From Mediterranea sp. An20 (GTDB taxonomy: Bacteria > Bacteroidota > Bacteroidia > Bacteroidales > Bacteroidaceae): a stretch of DNA of 64,000 bases. Below the pieces are notes generated by a model. That model did not search any database, was not told the DNA's origin, and saw nothing but the letters and a program-made list of their open reading frames with translations. Shown here piece after piece: positions 17,000 through 27,456 of the stretch (position 1 is the stretch's first letter; each line of letters starts with the position of its first letter). The stretch spans positions 1-64,000 of the forward strand of contig NZ_NFJV01000021.1 of NCBI RefSeq assembly GCF_002160055.1, in the 5' to 3' direction. Position numbers and translations under genes: made by a program.

Positions 17000-17116
17000 A
17001 GCTCATAAGGATATAGGCTGCCCACTCTTTCACCGTACAAGAGCCTAAGCTCACGAGAATACAGAATGACTTTCTATAACGCTGCAAATATACGGCAAAA
17101 AAGAATATTCCACAAA
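17000..17116 (-). promoter_or_regulatory. CapD promoter and capsule leader hairpin, copy B
   Basis: On the minus strand TTTG (17116-17113), 20 bases, then TATATTTG (17092-17085) match the Bacteroides promoter consensus. The hairpin GAGC-UUAG-GCUC (17052-17041) lies at nearly the same distance from the -7 box as in copy A (33 against 35 bases). Flanking sequence down to about 17005 also matches copy A. Upstream of the -33 box is a perfect inverted repeat, CCGTC-TTT-GACGG (17125-17137), that may bind a regulator. No long inverted repeats flank the promoter, so I see no sign of promoter inversion. Confidence 0.75.
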
Positions 17117-17334
17117 TAATGCAACCGTCTTTGACGGATATGCAGCTTTTTCCGGCGGCAAATCAAACATCCTTCCTGCCCGATGTTCAAGAGGGCTCAA
17201 CCTCTTTCTTCAGGGTCTGGCGAAAAGAGTGTAAGTATAAGTTCATCTCGTTCTACAGATACTTCTGGCGGTCGGTCACTGTGCAAGACCATTTTCCGGT
17301 TTATATCCACATGGACATATCGGTTCTAACCTTA

Positions 17335-17422
17335 CATTATTATATATAACCGACCTACTTCTACGCTATTAGGAGCATGCTCCCTATAGCTTAAAAGCAT
17401 GCTTCTTATATATAAGGACCGG
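17335..17422. repeat. 22-base-period intergenic array 1
   Basis: Units start at 17335 (CATTATTATA), 17357 (ACTTCTACGC), 17379 (GCTCCCTATA) and 17401 (GCTTCTTATA), exactly 22 bases apart. The best unit is the reverse complement of the TATAAGAAGC core seen in array 5. The array lies between the capsule promoter (minus) and the tex promoter (plus), about 40 bases upstream of the latter. The rest of this 800-base gap holds only the leaders and promoters listed. Confidence 0.7.
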
Positions 17423-17462
17423 CGCGCCTCCCTACACAGCCTTCGCATACGACGGACACCGG

Positions 17463-17493
17463 TTGCAGAATCCGATTGTTTTCATTACATTTG
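17463..17493 (+). promoter_or_regulatory. Promoter of tex
   Basis: TTGC (17463-17466), 19 bases, then TACATTTG (17486-17493) fit the Bacteroides -33/-7 consensus. It lies 28 bases upstream of the ATG at 17522, which supports that ATG over the longer open frame from 17399. Confidence 0.75.
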
Positions 17494-17521
17494 CCCGCAT
17501 AAAAAGGATTTACCCGTGTTT

Positions 17522-19648
17522 ATGGAAACAACATTCATCTCCCTGATAGCTGCGGCCGTGGGCGTGGCAGAAAAACAAGTGGGGCCCACCATAGCCCTGC
17601 TGGACGAGGGGGCCACCATCCCCTTCATCAGTCGCTACCGCAAGGAACGGACGGGCGGACTGGACGAGGTACAGATAGAAGCCATTCAAACGCAATATGA
17701 AAAGCTGAAGGAAACGGCTAAACGAAAAGAAACCATCCTGAATACCATCGAGGGAGAGGGAAAGCTGACGCCGGAATTGAGGAAACGCATCGAAGAGACA
17801 TGGGACAATACGGTGCTGGAAGACATCTACCTGCCTTACAAACCGAAACGGAAAACCCGCGCCGAGGCAGCCAGGCAGAAGGGACTGGAACCGCTGGCTA
17901 CCCTGCTGATGCAGCAACGCGAAGAGCATCCGGAAAAGTGTGCAGCCCGCTACGTGAAGGGGGAGGTAAAAAACGTGGAAGAAGCACTGAAAGGTGCATG
18001 CGACATCTTGGCAGAATACATCAGCGAAGATGAAAAAGCCCGAAACACCGTGCGTAATGCCTTTGCCCGCCAAGGAATACTGACCGCCCAGGTCGTGAAA
18101 GGAAAAGAAGAGGAAGCGGCAAAATACAGAGATTACTTCGACTTCGAGCAGCTCTTGAAGCGCTGTGGTTCGCACCGCCTGCTGGCCATACGCCGTGCAG
18201 AAACGGAGGGACTGCTGAAGGTGTCTATCAATCCTGACAACGAAGCATGTCTGGAGAGGCTGGAACGAAGATTTGTGCGTAGTCAGAACGGCAGCGGACA
18301 ACGGGTGGCAGAGGCTGTGAAGGATGCCTACAAACGTCTGCTACGCCCTTCGATAGAAACAGAATTTGCCAACCTGAGCAAAGAACAGGCCGACGACGAG
18401 GCTATCCGCGTTTTTGCCGCCAACCTGAGGCAACTGTTGCTGGCTCCACCGCTGGGCAGGAAACGGGTGATGGGCATAGACCCCGGATTCAGAACGGGAT
18501 GTAAAGTGGTATGCCTGGACGAACAAGGTAACTTGCTGCACAACGAAAATATTTACCCGCACCCGCCGGTCAACAAGTCCAAAGAGGCTTTTGCCAAGGT
18601 ACAGGCCATGATAGAGACTTATAAAATAGATGCCATTGCCATCGGCAACGGGACGGCAAGCCGCGAGACAGAAGATTTCCTGAAACGGCAGACTTTCCGC
18701 AGAGACGTGCAGGTGTTTGTGGTGAGTGAACAGGGAGCATCGGTCTACTCGGCTTCGAAGATAGCTCGCGATGAGTTTCCGGACTATGAGGTGACGGTGC
18801 GTGGGGCTGTATCTATCGGCCGCCGCTTGATGGACCCGCTGGCAGAATTGGTGAAGATTGACCCGAAGTCCATCGGTGTAGGACAATATCAGCATGACGT
18901 GGACCAGGGGAAACTGAAAAAGGCATTGGACCAGACAGTGATAAGCTGCGTGAACTCTGTGGGGATAAATGTCAATACAGCAGGCGTTCCGCTACTGACC
19001 TATATATCCGGCGTGGGACCTCAGTTGGCACAGAACATCGTAGACTACCGCACGGAAAACGGGGCTTTCACCTCCAGAAAGGAACTGCTGAAGGTGCCGC
19101 GCATGGGCGCCAAGGCTTTTGAGCAGTGTGCCGGTTTCCTCCGCATCCCACAAGCCGCCAATCCATTGGACAACACAGCCGTGCATCCGGAAAGCTATTC
19201 TGTAGTGGAACAGATGGCACACGACCTGCAATGCAGCATCGCCGAACTGATTGCCGACAGGAAACTGCGCCAGCAGATTGACCTGAAACGCTATGTGACG
19301 AAGACAATCGGCATGCCTACCCTGCAAGACATCCTGCAAGAGCTTGACAAACCGGGACGAGACCCGCGAGGACCTATCGAATGCTTTGAGTTCGACCCGA
19401 ACATACACAGCATCGACGACCTGCGCGAAGGTATGGAATTGCCGGGCATTGTCAACAATATCACCAACTTCGGTGCCTTTGTAGACATTGGCATTAAAGA
19501 AAACGGGCTGATTCATCGTTCGCAACTGGCCGACCGTTACGTAGCCGACCCGAACGAGGTTGTTTCCATCCACCAGCACATACGGGTGCAGATACTGGGC
19601 ATTGACAGGGAGCGTAAACGGATTCAACTGAAGAAAATCAGCAACTGA
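17522..19648 (+). CDS. tex: Tex family RNA-binding transcription accessory protein
   Basis: This is a 708-residue Tex/Spt6-like protein. It has the N-terminal helical Tex domain, a YqgF/RNase H-like domain (MGIDPGFRTGCKVVCLD), helix-hairpin-helix repeats (LLTYISGVGPQLAQNIVDYR) and a C-terminal S1 RNA-binding domain (GMELPGIVNNITNFGAFVDIG). Its role is in transcription or RNA handling in the cytoplasm. The start METTFISLIAAA is 41 codons inside the longest frame and sits just behind a consensus promoter. The gene stands alone, convergent with the protease gene after it. Confidence 0.96.
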   Translation: METTFISLIAAAVGVAEKQVGPTIALLDEGATIPFISRYRKERTGGLDEVQIEAIQTQYEKLKETAKRKETILNTIEGEGKLTPELRKRIEETWDNTVLEDIYLPYKPKRKTRAEAARQKGLEPLATLLMQQREEHPEKCAARYVKGEVKNVEEALKGACDILAEYISEDEKARNTVRNAFARQGILTAQVVKGKEEEAAKYRDYFDFEQLLKRCGSHRLLAIRRAETEGLLKVSINPDNEACLERLERRFVRSQNGSGQRVAEAVKDAYKRLLRPSIETEFANLSKEQADDEAIRVFAANLRQLLLAPPLGRKRVMGIDPGFRTGCKVVCLDEQGNLLHNENIYPHPPVNKSKEAFAKVQAMIETYKIDAIAIGNGTASRETEDFLKRQTFRRDVQVFVVSEQGASVYSASKIARDEFPDYEVTVRGAVSIGRRLMDPLAELVKIDPKSIGVGQYQHDVDQGKLKKALDQTVISCVNSVGINVNTAGVPLLTYISGVGPQLAQNIVDYRTENGAFTSRKELLKVPRMGAKAFEQCAGFLRIPQAANPLDNTAVHPESYSVVEQMAHDLQCSIAELIADRKLRQQIDLKRYVTKTIGMPTLQDILQELDKPGRDPRGPIECFEFDPNIHSIDDLREGMELPGIVNNITNFGAFVDIGIKENGLIHRSQLADRYVADPNEVVSIHQHIRVQILGIDRERKRIQLKKISN

Positions 19649-19670
19649 TGGACGGGTAGAGATCATTCAA

Positions 19671-19737
19671 AGAGAAGTCAACGGGATGCAGGAAACTGAT
19701 ACTCAGTCTGTACAATATTTACCTCGCCGACTTCTCT
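19671..19737. terminator. Possible bidirectional terminator, tex/CPBP
   Basis: AGAGAAGTC (19671-19679) can pair with GACTTCTCT (19729-19737). The loop is long (about 49 bases), so the stem is less certain than the other terminators in the window. It lies between two convergent genes, where a terminator is expected. Confidence 0.4.
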
Positions 19738-19770
19738 TCTCACACACTTTGCCTTAATCTTGCGCCATTT

Positions 19771-20646
19771 TCATTTCATCCGCCGTACATAATAAAATAA
19801 CAGGCCACCTACAGCCAATGCCAGCAGGATTGTGCAGAGCAGTGACCCTTCAAAGCCGAAACTTCCGCCATGCAGCCAACCGGATTCTGAAAAAGACAGA
19901 GAGAAAAGGCTTTCTCCGGACTCATTCCCGCTGACACGATACCCTAAGACTGGTCCCTGAATCCAATTCCAAAACCAATGAAACCCTATAGGAAAGCTAA
20001 GATTACGGGTATAGACAAAAGGAATTCCCAACAACAGACCGGCCAGCAGAATATTAAGGAAAGCCAGCCAGGAAAAATCGGGATTGAAGAAATGCATCAC
20101 CGCAAACAACAAGGAAGAAAGAAAAAGTGCCCACCAGCGATTCATACCGCCATCGAGCATACGACCCAATAAAAAACCACGCACCAACAGCTCTTCAGTA
20201 ATAGCTACCAACAGGAACAGTAACAACATGGGCCATAATACAGAAACATGCCAGACCGCTTCTTCCACCTGCACCGCACCGGCGGCAAGCACCAGGCCCC
20301 ACCCCAACGAATGTAACAGCAGAGCCAGAAACAGTCCGCACAAAATTCCTTTCCACCGGAATGCCAGTCCCAGGCAAGACAACGGCATGCCACGACGATG
20401 CAACACACCCCAGGCAGACAAAACAACACTGCACAACAGACAAGCCTCATCACACAACAGCATCCAAGGAGATTGAACAGCCGGTTCACTTGAACCCGAG
20501 GTGCTCAAGACACGGCACAAGACAGCCAACAACACATATACTCCGAAACAGATGAGCAAAAACATCAGTATATCAAGCCACAAGGCTGCCCAACGATGCC
20601 ACTGTTTTTTGCGAACCTCATCCTTACCGCTTACATTTTCTTCCAT
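19771..20646 (-). CDS. CPBP family intramembrane metalloprotease
   Basis: This 291-residue protein has about eight hydrophobic segments and the CPBP (Abi/Rce1-like) signature. The glutamate motif EELLVRGFLLGR and the histidine motif LFAVMHFFNPDFSW provide the intramembrane catalytic residues. Members cleave within or near membranes, and some give self-immunity to bacteriocins. No bacteriocin gene is visible here, so the substrate is unknown. The N-terminus is basic and cytoplasmic. A possible TATTTTTG -7 box lies about 35 bases upstream of the ATG. Confidence 0.88.
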   Translation of the reverse strand: MEENVSGKDEVRKKQWHRWAALWLDILMFLLICFGVYVLLAVLCRVLSTSGSSEPAVQSPWMLLCDEACLLCSVVLSAWGVLHRRGMPLSCLGLAFRWKGILCGLFLALLLHSLGWGLVLAAGAVQVEEAVWHVSVLWPMLLLFLLVAITEELLVRGFLLGRMLDGGMNRWWALFLSSLLFAVMHFFNPDFSWLAFLNILLAGLLLGIPFVYTRNLSFPIGFHWFWNWIQGPVLGYRVSGNESGESLFSLSFSESGWLHGGSFGFEGSLLCTILLALAVGGLLFYYVRRMK

Positions 20647-20726
20647 CAGACAAAACTTTTTTCATTAACAACCGACAAAAATAGTCATAAAAAGGAAAAA
20701 TGAAGCGCAAGTTACCTAATTCTTCT

Positions 20727-20734
20727 TATCTTTG
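20727..20734 (+). promoter_or_regulatory. -7 box of the LRR protein gene
   Basis: TATCTTTG matches the Bacteroides -7 consensus and lies 26 bases before the ATG at 20761. I do not see a clean -33 box at the right distance, so the promoter call rests on the -7 box alone. Confidence 0.5.
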
Positions 20735-20760
20735 AAAGTGATTATTAAAAAACGAATCCC

Positions 20761-21816
20761 ATGAAATTGAACAGACTATTCCTGATATTCACCATCTTTT
20801 GCGCAACACTGAACGCATACGGCCAGAAAAGAAGCAAGACGATATATGTGCCTAAACCGGGTACGATGATGGAAATGCTCACAGAAGAAGAAGCCAACCA
20901 AATTACCTACCTGCGCCTTCAAGGACGACTGAATGCCATCGACTTCCGCAACTTGCGCGACGGATTCAAGCAACTACGGACCTTAGACCTCTCAGAAGCC
21001 AGCATCAGCCTGTATACCGGTAAAAACGGGACCAGCAAAGGTTTACGTATCTATCCGGCCAATACCTTGCCTGCATTAGCTTTCTGCCAGGAAAACAACG
21101 ACAGCACTTTCCACGGAAAGGAATCCTTGCGGCGGGTTATCCTGCCACCCGGTCTGAAAACTATAGACTACGGTGCCTTCAAGGGATGCAAGAACCTGGC
21201 CATCTGCCAAATACGCAGCAAGAAAGCTCCTCATTTAAAAGAAGATGCCTTAGCCGACAGCCTGACTGCCATCTTTGTACCCCTTGGATATGGAGACAGT
21301 TACCGCAGCCAGGAAGAATGGAAAAACTTTGCTTTCGTAGAAGGAGAACCTACCGGAGCCCACGTACAAATAAGCCGCATGGGCAGTCTGGCCAGCGAAT
21401 TGCTACAGAAAGGCAAACAACCCAACGAAGTCAACTTCCTGACCATAGAAGGCAAATTGGATGAAGCTGACTTTGCTCTGATACGGGATTATATGCCCAA
21501 CTTAGTGAAAGTAGATATGGAAAATACCAATGCCACAAGCATACCCGAATATACATTCACCCAAAAGAAATTTCTTTTGAAGCTAACCCTGCCCAAAGGT
21601 TTAAAGACCATCGGGCAAAGAGCTTTCAGCGGTTGCACCCGTCTGTGTGGTACATTGTTTCTCCCCCCTACCCTGACAGCCATTGAGTTTGGGGCCTTTA
21701 TGGGATGCGACAACCTGCGCCGCGTAGTAGCCACCGGCAATCAAATCACGACATTGGGCGACAAACTGTTTGGAGAAGAGCCCAGCAAACTGATATGGAT
21801 GGATAAGAAGAAATAA
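20761..21816 (+). CDS. BspA-like leucine-rich repeat secreted protein
   Basis: This 351-residue exported protein has a signal peptide (MKLNRLFLIFTIFCATLNAYG) and two groups of LRR_5 (BspA-type) repeats. Typical units are LRRVILPPGLKTIDYGAFKGCKNL and LPKGLKTIGQRAFSGCTRL, given here only as examples of the pattern. BspA-like proteins are surface or periplasmic binding proteins in Bacteroidetes. There is no lipobox cysteine and no C-terminal sorting domain that I can identify. It is a single gene between two terminators, and its ligand is unknown. Confidence 0.85.
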   Translation: MKLNRLFLIFTIFCATLNAYGQKRSKTIYVPKPGTMMEMLTEEEANQITYLRLQGRLNAIDFRNLRDGFKQLRTLDLSEASISLYTGKNGTSKGLRIYPANTLPALAFCQENNDSTFHGKESLRRVILPPGLKTIDYGAFKGCKNLAICQIRSKKAPHLKEDALADSLTAIFVPLGYGDSYRSQEEWKNFAFVEGEPTGAHVQISRMGSLASELLQKGKQPNEVNFLTIEGKLDEADFALIRDYMPNLVKVDMENTNATSIPEYTFTQKKFLLKLTLPKGLKTIGQRAFSGCTRLCGTLFLPPTLTAIEFGAFMGCDNLRRVVATGNQITTLGDKLFGEEPSKLIWMDKKK

Positions 21817-21818
21817 AA

Positions 21819-21875
21819 AAAGAGATACAACCGAAAACAAGTACAGATAACCGCCTGCTTTCGGTTGTATCTCTT
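21819..21875. terminator. Bidirectional terminator, LRR gene/ABC-F gene
   Basis: AGAGATACAACCGAAA (21821-21836) pairs with TTTCGGTTGTATCTCT (21859-21874), a 16-base perfect stem. A-rich sequence precedes it and CTT-rich sequence follows. It separates two convergent genes. Confidence 0.8.
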
Positions 21876-21910
21876 CCACTTGCCGATGAGCCAACCGGCA
21901 CTTCTACAAA

Positions 21911-23650
<1,740 letters not shown>

Positions 23651-23664
23651 TTATTTTGAGCGTG

Positions 23665-23672
23665 CAAAGGTA
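23665..23672 (-). promoter_or_regulatory. -7 box of the ABC-F gene
   Basis: TACCTTTG on the minus strand lies 138 bases upstream of the ATG at 23527. A TTGC lies about 24 bases further up, which is slightly too far for a standard -33 box. The 130-base leader shows nothing I recognise. Confidence 0.5.
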
Positions 23673-23760
23673 GGAAAATTCCCCGAAATAGAGAAGCAAT
23701 TTAAGCTTTCCCGCCCATAGAAATGGCGTTATCTATATCCTGCTGATAATCAGCGGTCCG

Positions 23761-23848
23761 TTTCTAACATATAACGAGCCTGCTGCTTAGCGCCCGGCAG
23801 TACGCTGGTTAGCGCCTGACAGTACGGTGCTTATTGCCTGACAACTTT
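23761..23848. repeat. 22-base-period intergenic array 2
   Basis: Units are at 23761 (TTTCTAACAT), 23783 (CTGCTTAGCG), 23805 (CTGGTTAGCG) and 23827 (GTGCTTATTG), exactly 22 bases apart. The flanks CGGCAGTACG and TGACAGTACG also repeat. The core is the reverse complement of the CGCTAAGCAG form seen in array 6. It lies in the 680-base gap between the divergent ABC-F and grpE genes. Short open frames here (for example 23809-24153 minus) look spurious. Confidence 0.7.
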
Positions 23849-24113
23849 GTATGAAGGGCCTGCCAGCAAAAACCGCCCGGCAAACGGACATCTGCGTTGA
23901 AAATAAGAAGTTTAAGAGTCTGCTTAATTTTTGTTTCCGAGGATATTTTTCCGGTGCACGGAGGAGCGGAGCAGGCTACGTGACGAAGTATACCGGGAAA
24001 AGAGACCGGAAAGAAGCTCAAAGGAAGCTGAATATAAAGCTTAAAATAGGAAAATTTAAACGGCTCTAAATCACTTCGATGATAAAACCGCTGCCAATGT
24101 GGCATAAAAACAC

Positions 24114-24121
24114 TACCTTTG
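24114..24121 (+). promoter_or_regulatory. -7 box of grpE-dnaJ
   Basis: TACCTTTG fits the Bacteroides -7 box. It lies 87 bases before the grpE ATG at 24208. The -33 region is poor, which could reflect control by a stress regulator, but no CIRCE-type inverted repeat was seen. Confidence 0.5.
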
Positions 24122-24207
24122 CGCCGTTTCTCGGAACAATGTCCATTTGGCAAACTTTTTGTAGGGACATCAATAATTCATTTTGCACAATAAAAAATCA
24201 CAACTAT

Positions 24208-24792
24208 ATGGATAAACAAGAAAAAACAACCCAACAGGAAGAGGAAGTAAAGATTCAAAACGGGAATGACGAAGCACAGTCTTCTGAAAGTAAGGCCGAG
24301 GAACAAGAAGCGACTCCCCGAACTGAAGAGGAAAAGCTGAAAGAAGAATTAGACAAAGCCAACGAAGTGATAGCCGAACAAAAAGATAAATACCTGCGCT
24401 TGTCTGCCGAGTTCGACAACTACCGCAAACGGACGATGAAAGAGAAAGCCGAACTGATTCTGAACGGCGGCGAGAAAAGCATCAGCAGCATCCTGCCGGT
24501 GGTAGACGACTTGGAACGTGCGCTGAAAACAATGGAGAATGCTTCGGATGTAAAGGCTGTAAAGGAAGGCGTTGAGCTGATTTACAACAAATTTATGACG
24601 GTATTGGGACAAAACGGCGTGAAAGTGATTGAAACGCAAGACCAGCCGCTCAACACAGACTTCCACGAAGCAATTGCCGTGATTCCGGCACCGGAAGAAG
24701 AGAAGAAAGGAAAAATCCTGGACTGCGTACAGACGGGATATACCCTGAACGATAAAGTCATCCGTCATGCCAAAGTCGTAGTGGGTGAATAA
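24208..24792 (+). CDS. grpE: GrpE nucleotide exchange factor
   Basis: This is the nucleotide exchange factor of DnaK, 194 residues. It has a charged, Glu-rich N-terminus, then a long coiled-coil ([19 protein letters not shown]) and the GrpE core ([11 protein letters not shown], then [17 protein letters not shown] and [18 protein letters not shown], each typical). The ATG at 24208 ([10 protein letters not shown]) is preferred to the long open frame from 24079, because the -7 box lies at 24114. dnaJ follows after 17 bases, forming a two-gene chaperone operon without dnaK. Confidence 0.96.
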   Translation: MDKQEKTTQQEEEVKIQNGNDEAQSSESKAEEQEATPRTEEEKLKEELDKANEVIAEQKDKYLRLSAEFDNYRKRTMKEKAELILNGGEKSISSILPVVDDLERALKTMENASDVKAVKEGVELIYNKFMTVLGQNGVKVIETQDQPLNTDFHEAIAVIPAPEEEKKGKILDCVQTGYTLNDKVIRHAKVVVGE

Positions 24793-24809
24793 ATCTGATA
24801 AACATAGGT

Positions 24810-25976
24810 ATGGAAAAGAGAGATTACTATGAGGTTTTAGGCGTTGAGAAAAACGCATCGGCAGACGAAATCAAGAAGGCATATCGCAAAAAGGCCATTC
24901 AATATCATCCGGACCGCAATCCTGGCGACAAAGAGGCAGAAGAAAAATTCAAAGAAGCTGCCGAAGCCTACGAAGTGTTGAGCAATCCGGACAAGCGTGC
25001 CCGTTACGACCAGTTCGGCCACGCAGGTGTAAGTGGAGCAGCCGGCAACGGAGGCCCGTTCGGAGGATTCAGCGGAGGCATGTCCATGGACGATATATTC
25101 TCGATGTTCGGCGATATCTTTGGTGGACACGGTGGATTCGGTGGCTTTGGCGGATTCGGTGGAGGAAGCAGCTCGCAACAGCGTCGCTACAGAGGCTCGG
25201 ACCTTCGCGTAAAAGTAAAACTGACATTAAAAGAGATTTCGACTGGCGTAGAGAAGAAATTCAAACTGAAAAAATACGTTCCGTGTCCGCATTGCCATGG
25301 AAGCGGCGCAGAGGGAACTGGCGGCGTAGAAACCTGCCCTACCTGTAAGGGAACAGGCTCGGTCATCCGCAACCAACAGACCATATTGGGAACGATGCAG
25401 ACACGCACCACATGTCCCACATGCGGCGGCGAAGGTCATATCATCAAAAACAAGTGCAAGGAATGCGGTGGCGAAGGCATCGTTTACGGCGAAGAAGTAG
25501 TAACGGTAAAAATCCCTAAGGGAGTGGCAGAGGGCATGCAGCTGTCAATGAGCGGCAAAGGAAATGCCGGCAAACACAACGGCGTAGCGGGCGATTTGCT
25601 GATTCTGATAGAAGAAGAACCGGACAAAGAACTGATTCGCGATGAAAACGACCTGATATACAATCTTCTGTTGAACTTCCCTACTGCCGCATTAGGCGGA
25701 ACGGTAGAAATACCGACCATAGACGGCAGAGTGAAAGTGAAAATAGAACCGGGCACACAACCGGGTAAGGTGCTGCGCCTGCGCAACAAAGGTCTGCCCA
25801 GCGTAAACGGCTATGGCACAGGCGACTTACTGGTCAATGTCAGCATCTATGTCCCGGAAACATTGAGCAAAGAAGAAAAGAAAATGTTGGAAGAACTGGA
25901 CGCGTCCGACAATTTCAAACCCAATACCTCCATTAAAGAAAAAATCTTCAAGAAATTCAAAACTTTGTTTGAATAA
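24810..25976 (+). CDS. dnaJ: Chaperone DnaJ (type I Hsp40)
   Basis: This 388-residue type I J-protein stimulates DnaK and binds unfolded proteins. The J domain carries the HPD motif (YHPDRNPGD, residues 32-40). A Gly/Phe-rich linker follows, then four zinc-finger repeats ([32 protein letters not shown]) and the C-terminal substrate-binding and dimerisation domains. All cysteines are present. It is co-transcribed with grpE and ends before a strong terminator. Confidence 0.97.
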   Translation: MEKRDYYEVLGVEKNASADEIKKAYRKKAIQYHPDRNPGDKEAEEKFKEAAEAYEVLSNPDKRARYDQFGHAGVSGAAGNGGPFGGFSGGMSMDDIFSMFGDIFGGHGGFGGFGGFGGGSSSQQRRYRGSDLRVKVKLTLKEISTGVEKKFKLKKYVPCPHCHGSGAEGTGGVETCPTCKGTGSVIRNQQTILGTMQTRTTCPTCGGEGHIIKNKCKECGGEGIVYGEEVVTVKIPKGVAEGMQLSMSGKGNAGKHNGVAGDLLILIEEEPDKELIRDENDLIYNLLLNFPTAALGGTVEIPTIDGRVKVKIEPGTQPGKVLRLRNKGLPSVNGYGTGDLLVNVSIYVPETLSKEEKKMLEELDASDNFKPNTSIKEKIFKKFKTLFE

Positions 25977-26012
25977 TCCTACCTGAACCTTATTGTTATC
26001 TTTCATGTATGA

Positions 26013-26056
26013 AAAACTGCCGGAGAAACGGGAAACATTTCTCCGGCAGTTTTTTA
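26013..26056. terminator. Bidirectional terminator, dnaJ/efflux operon
   Basis: AAAAACTGCCGGAGAAA (26013-26029) pairs with TTTCTCCGGCAGTTTTT (26039-26055), a near-perfect stem with A and T tracts on both sides and a nine-base loop. It serves dnaJ (plus) and the TolC-like gene (minus). Confidence 0.92.
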
Positions 26057-26133
26057 TTGCATAGCCAAGAAGCGTAAGCGTGCTGCGCTATCCTCCAGAC
26101 AACAGGCCAACAGCCGCTTCCTTCCAGCAGAGT

Positions 26134-27456
26134 CTATTGCAGATAGTCCGTTATCTTTCCGCTGATTTGCAACAGAGAGATTTCGCAGATCTTCGTGTCG
26201 TATTCGGCAGAGAGGATGCGCTCTTCGGCATCGAGCAGATTTTTTTGTGCCTCACGCATTTCAATACCTGCCAGGTCGCCCAACAGGTAGCGGTCGCGCG
26301 AGATGTCATAGTTGTCTTTGGCCACAATAAGGTTCTGGCGTTCCAACTTCAACAGTTCCAAGTTATTGCGATAAGCCTGCCACAAATTGCTGAGGTCCGC
26401 GCGCAGCGTCTGTTCCAACTGTTCCCGCTCCAGTCTGGCATTCTCGACAGCCAGACTGGCATTGCGTCGTTCACGGCGGCGGTTACCATCGAAGAGGTTG
26501 AAGCCTACGGTGACACCGAAGTTCAGCCCCAAGTTGCTCCGTCGGCTGTTGGCAGCCAGTTCATACCGGTTCAGCGTATAGCCATAGCCTCCGTTCAGGC
26601 GGATGTAAGGATAATCGCGTGCGCATACTTTCTTATAATCCAGTCGGGCAATGGTCTGATTCTGGTCGGCACGCAACAACGAAGCATTGATAGCCAGTGT
26701 TCCTTGCCAGAGCTCTTCGAAGTCGAGAATCTGGTTTATGTCGATGAGACTGTCCCGGATGATAAAGAACTCGTCCACATCCTCATTGGCCATCAGTTCG
26801 TTCAGTTCGATGCGCGAAGTGTGCAAGGCTTCTTGTTGTTTGATATACTGGGCACTGTCGGCATTGAAGTCCACTTTGGCTTGCAGATAGTCTATACCGG
26901 CCGCATTTCCCACGTTCATGTGCAACTCAGCGACACGCAACCGTTCGCGAGAAAGAGACATGGCGTAATGAAAGTTCTTCAGGCGGATTTTCTGCTGCAC
27001 AAAGTTATAATACTCTGCCGCAATGTTGGCAATAAGGTCCTCAATGGCAATGCGTGTTTCTGTCTTGCCCTGCCGCTCCAGCTCTTTCAATTGCTGGTAA
27101 GTAGCCGTAATGTTAAACCCATCAAATACGGTCCACTCCAAGTTGATTCCAGCGTCGATGGTCTGATCCAAAGCGTTTTTCTCCTTGCTGACAGTTTGTG
27201 TTGAGCGGAGCTTGGTTTCCGTATCGCTCAACGAGCCGCTGTAGCCAGCCGTAAGGTCCAGAGTCGGCAAGGCACCGGCATTGGCCAGCGTAGCATTGTT
27301 CTCGCTGATACGTTCCTGGTTACGGGTGATACGCAGCGAATAGTTATTGAGCAGTCCTTCTTCCAGACAATCCTTCAGGGTATAAACTGGAGGTTGTGCG
27401 AGAACTGAGGTTGCCGCACAAACGGCTATCAGTAAAAGTATAAATTGTTTCATCAT
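26134..27456 (-). CDS. TolC-family outer membrane efflux protein
   Basis: This is the outer membrane channel of a tripartite pump, 440 residues. It has a signal peptide (MMKQFILLLIAVCAATSVLAQ) and two OEP repeats with long coiled-coil helices, such as the SLAVENARLEREQLEQTLRA region near residue 345. It is the last gene of the operon adaptor-RND-TolC. Its start overlaps the RND stop codon by four bases. No lipobox is seen. Exported compounds cannot be inferred, and no regulator gene is adjacent. Confidence 0.93.
   Translation of the reverse strand: MMKQFILLLIAVCAATSVLAQPPVYTLKDCLEEGLLNNYSLRITRNQERISENNATLANAGALPTLDLTAGYSGSLSDTETKLRSTQTVSKEKNALDQTIDAGINLEWTVFDGFNITATYQQLKELERQGKTETRIAIEDLIANIAAEYYNFVQQKIRLKNFHYAMSLSRERLRVAELHMNVGNAAGIDYLQAKVDFNADSAQYIKQQEALHTSRIELNELMANEDVDEFFIIRDSLIDINQILDFEELWQGTLAINASLLRADQNQTIARLDYKKVCARDYPYIRLNGGYGYTLNRYELAANSRRSNLGLNFGVTVGFNLFDGNRRRERRNASLAVENARLEREQLEQTLRADLSNLWQAYRNNLELLKLERQNLIVAKDNYDISRDRYLLGDLAGIEMREAQKNLLDAEERILSAEYDTKICEISLLQISGKITDYLQ

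Noticed and set aside
16875..17087. 70-codon minus-strand frame in the CapD leader, possibly a leader peptide
   Set aside because: Similarity to the upxY leader is concentrated in the promoter and hairpin, and no ribosome binding site or codon bias supports translation.
14660..17140. Invertible capsule promoter
   Set aside because: No pair of inverted repeats of 15 bases or more flanks either promoter, and no invertase gene is nearby; only a 13-base palindrome upstream of one promoter is present.
23809..24153. 114-codon minus-strand frame between the ABC-F and grpE genes
   Set aside because: It overlaps a 22-base array and the grpE promoter and resembles no protein family.
26080..27204. 374-codon plus-strand open frame antisense to the TolC-like gene
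   Set aside because: It starts at the edge of a terminator, has no family features and mirrors a clear gene.
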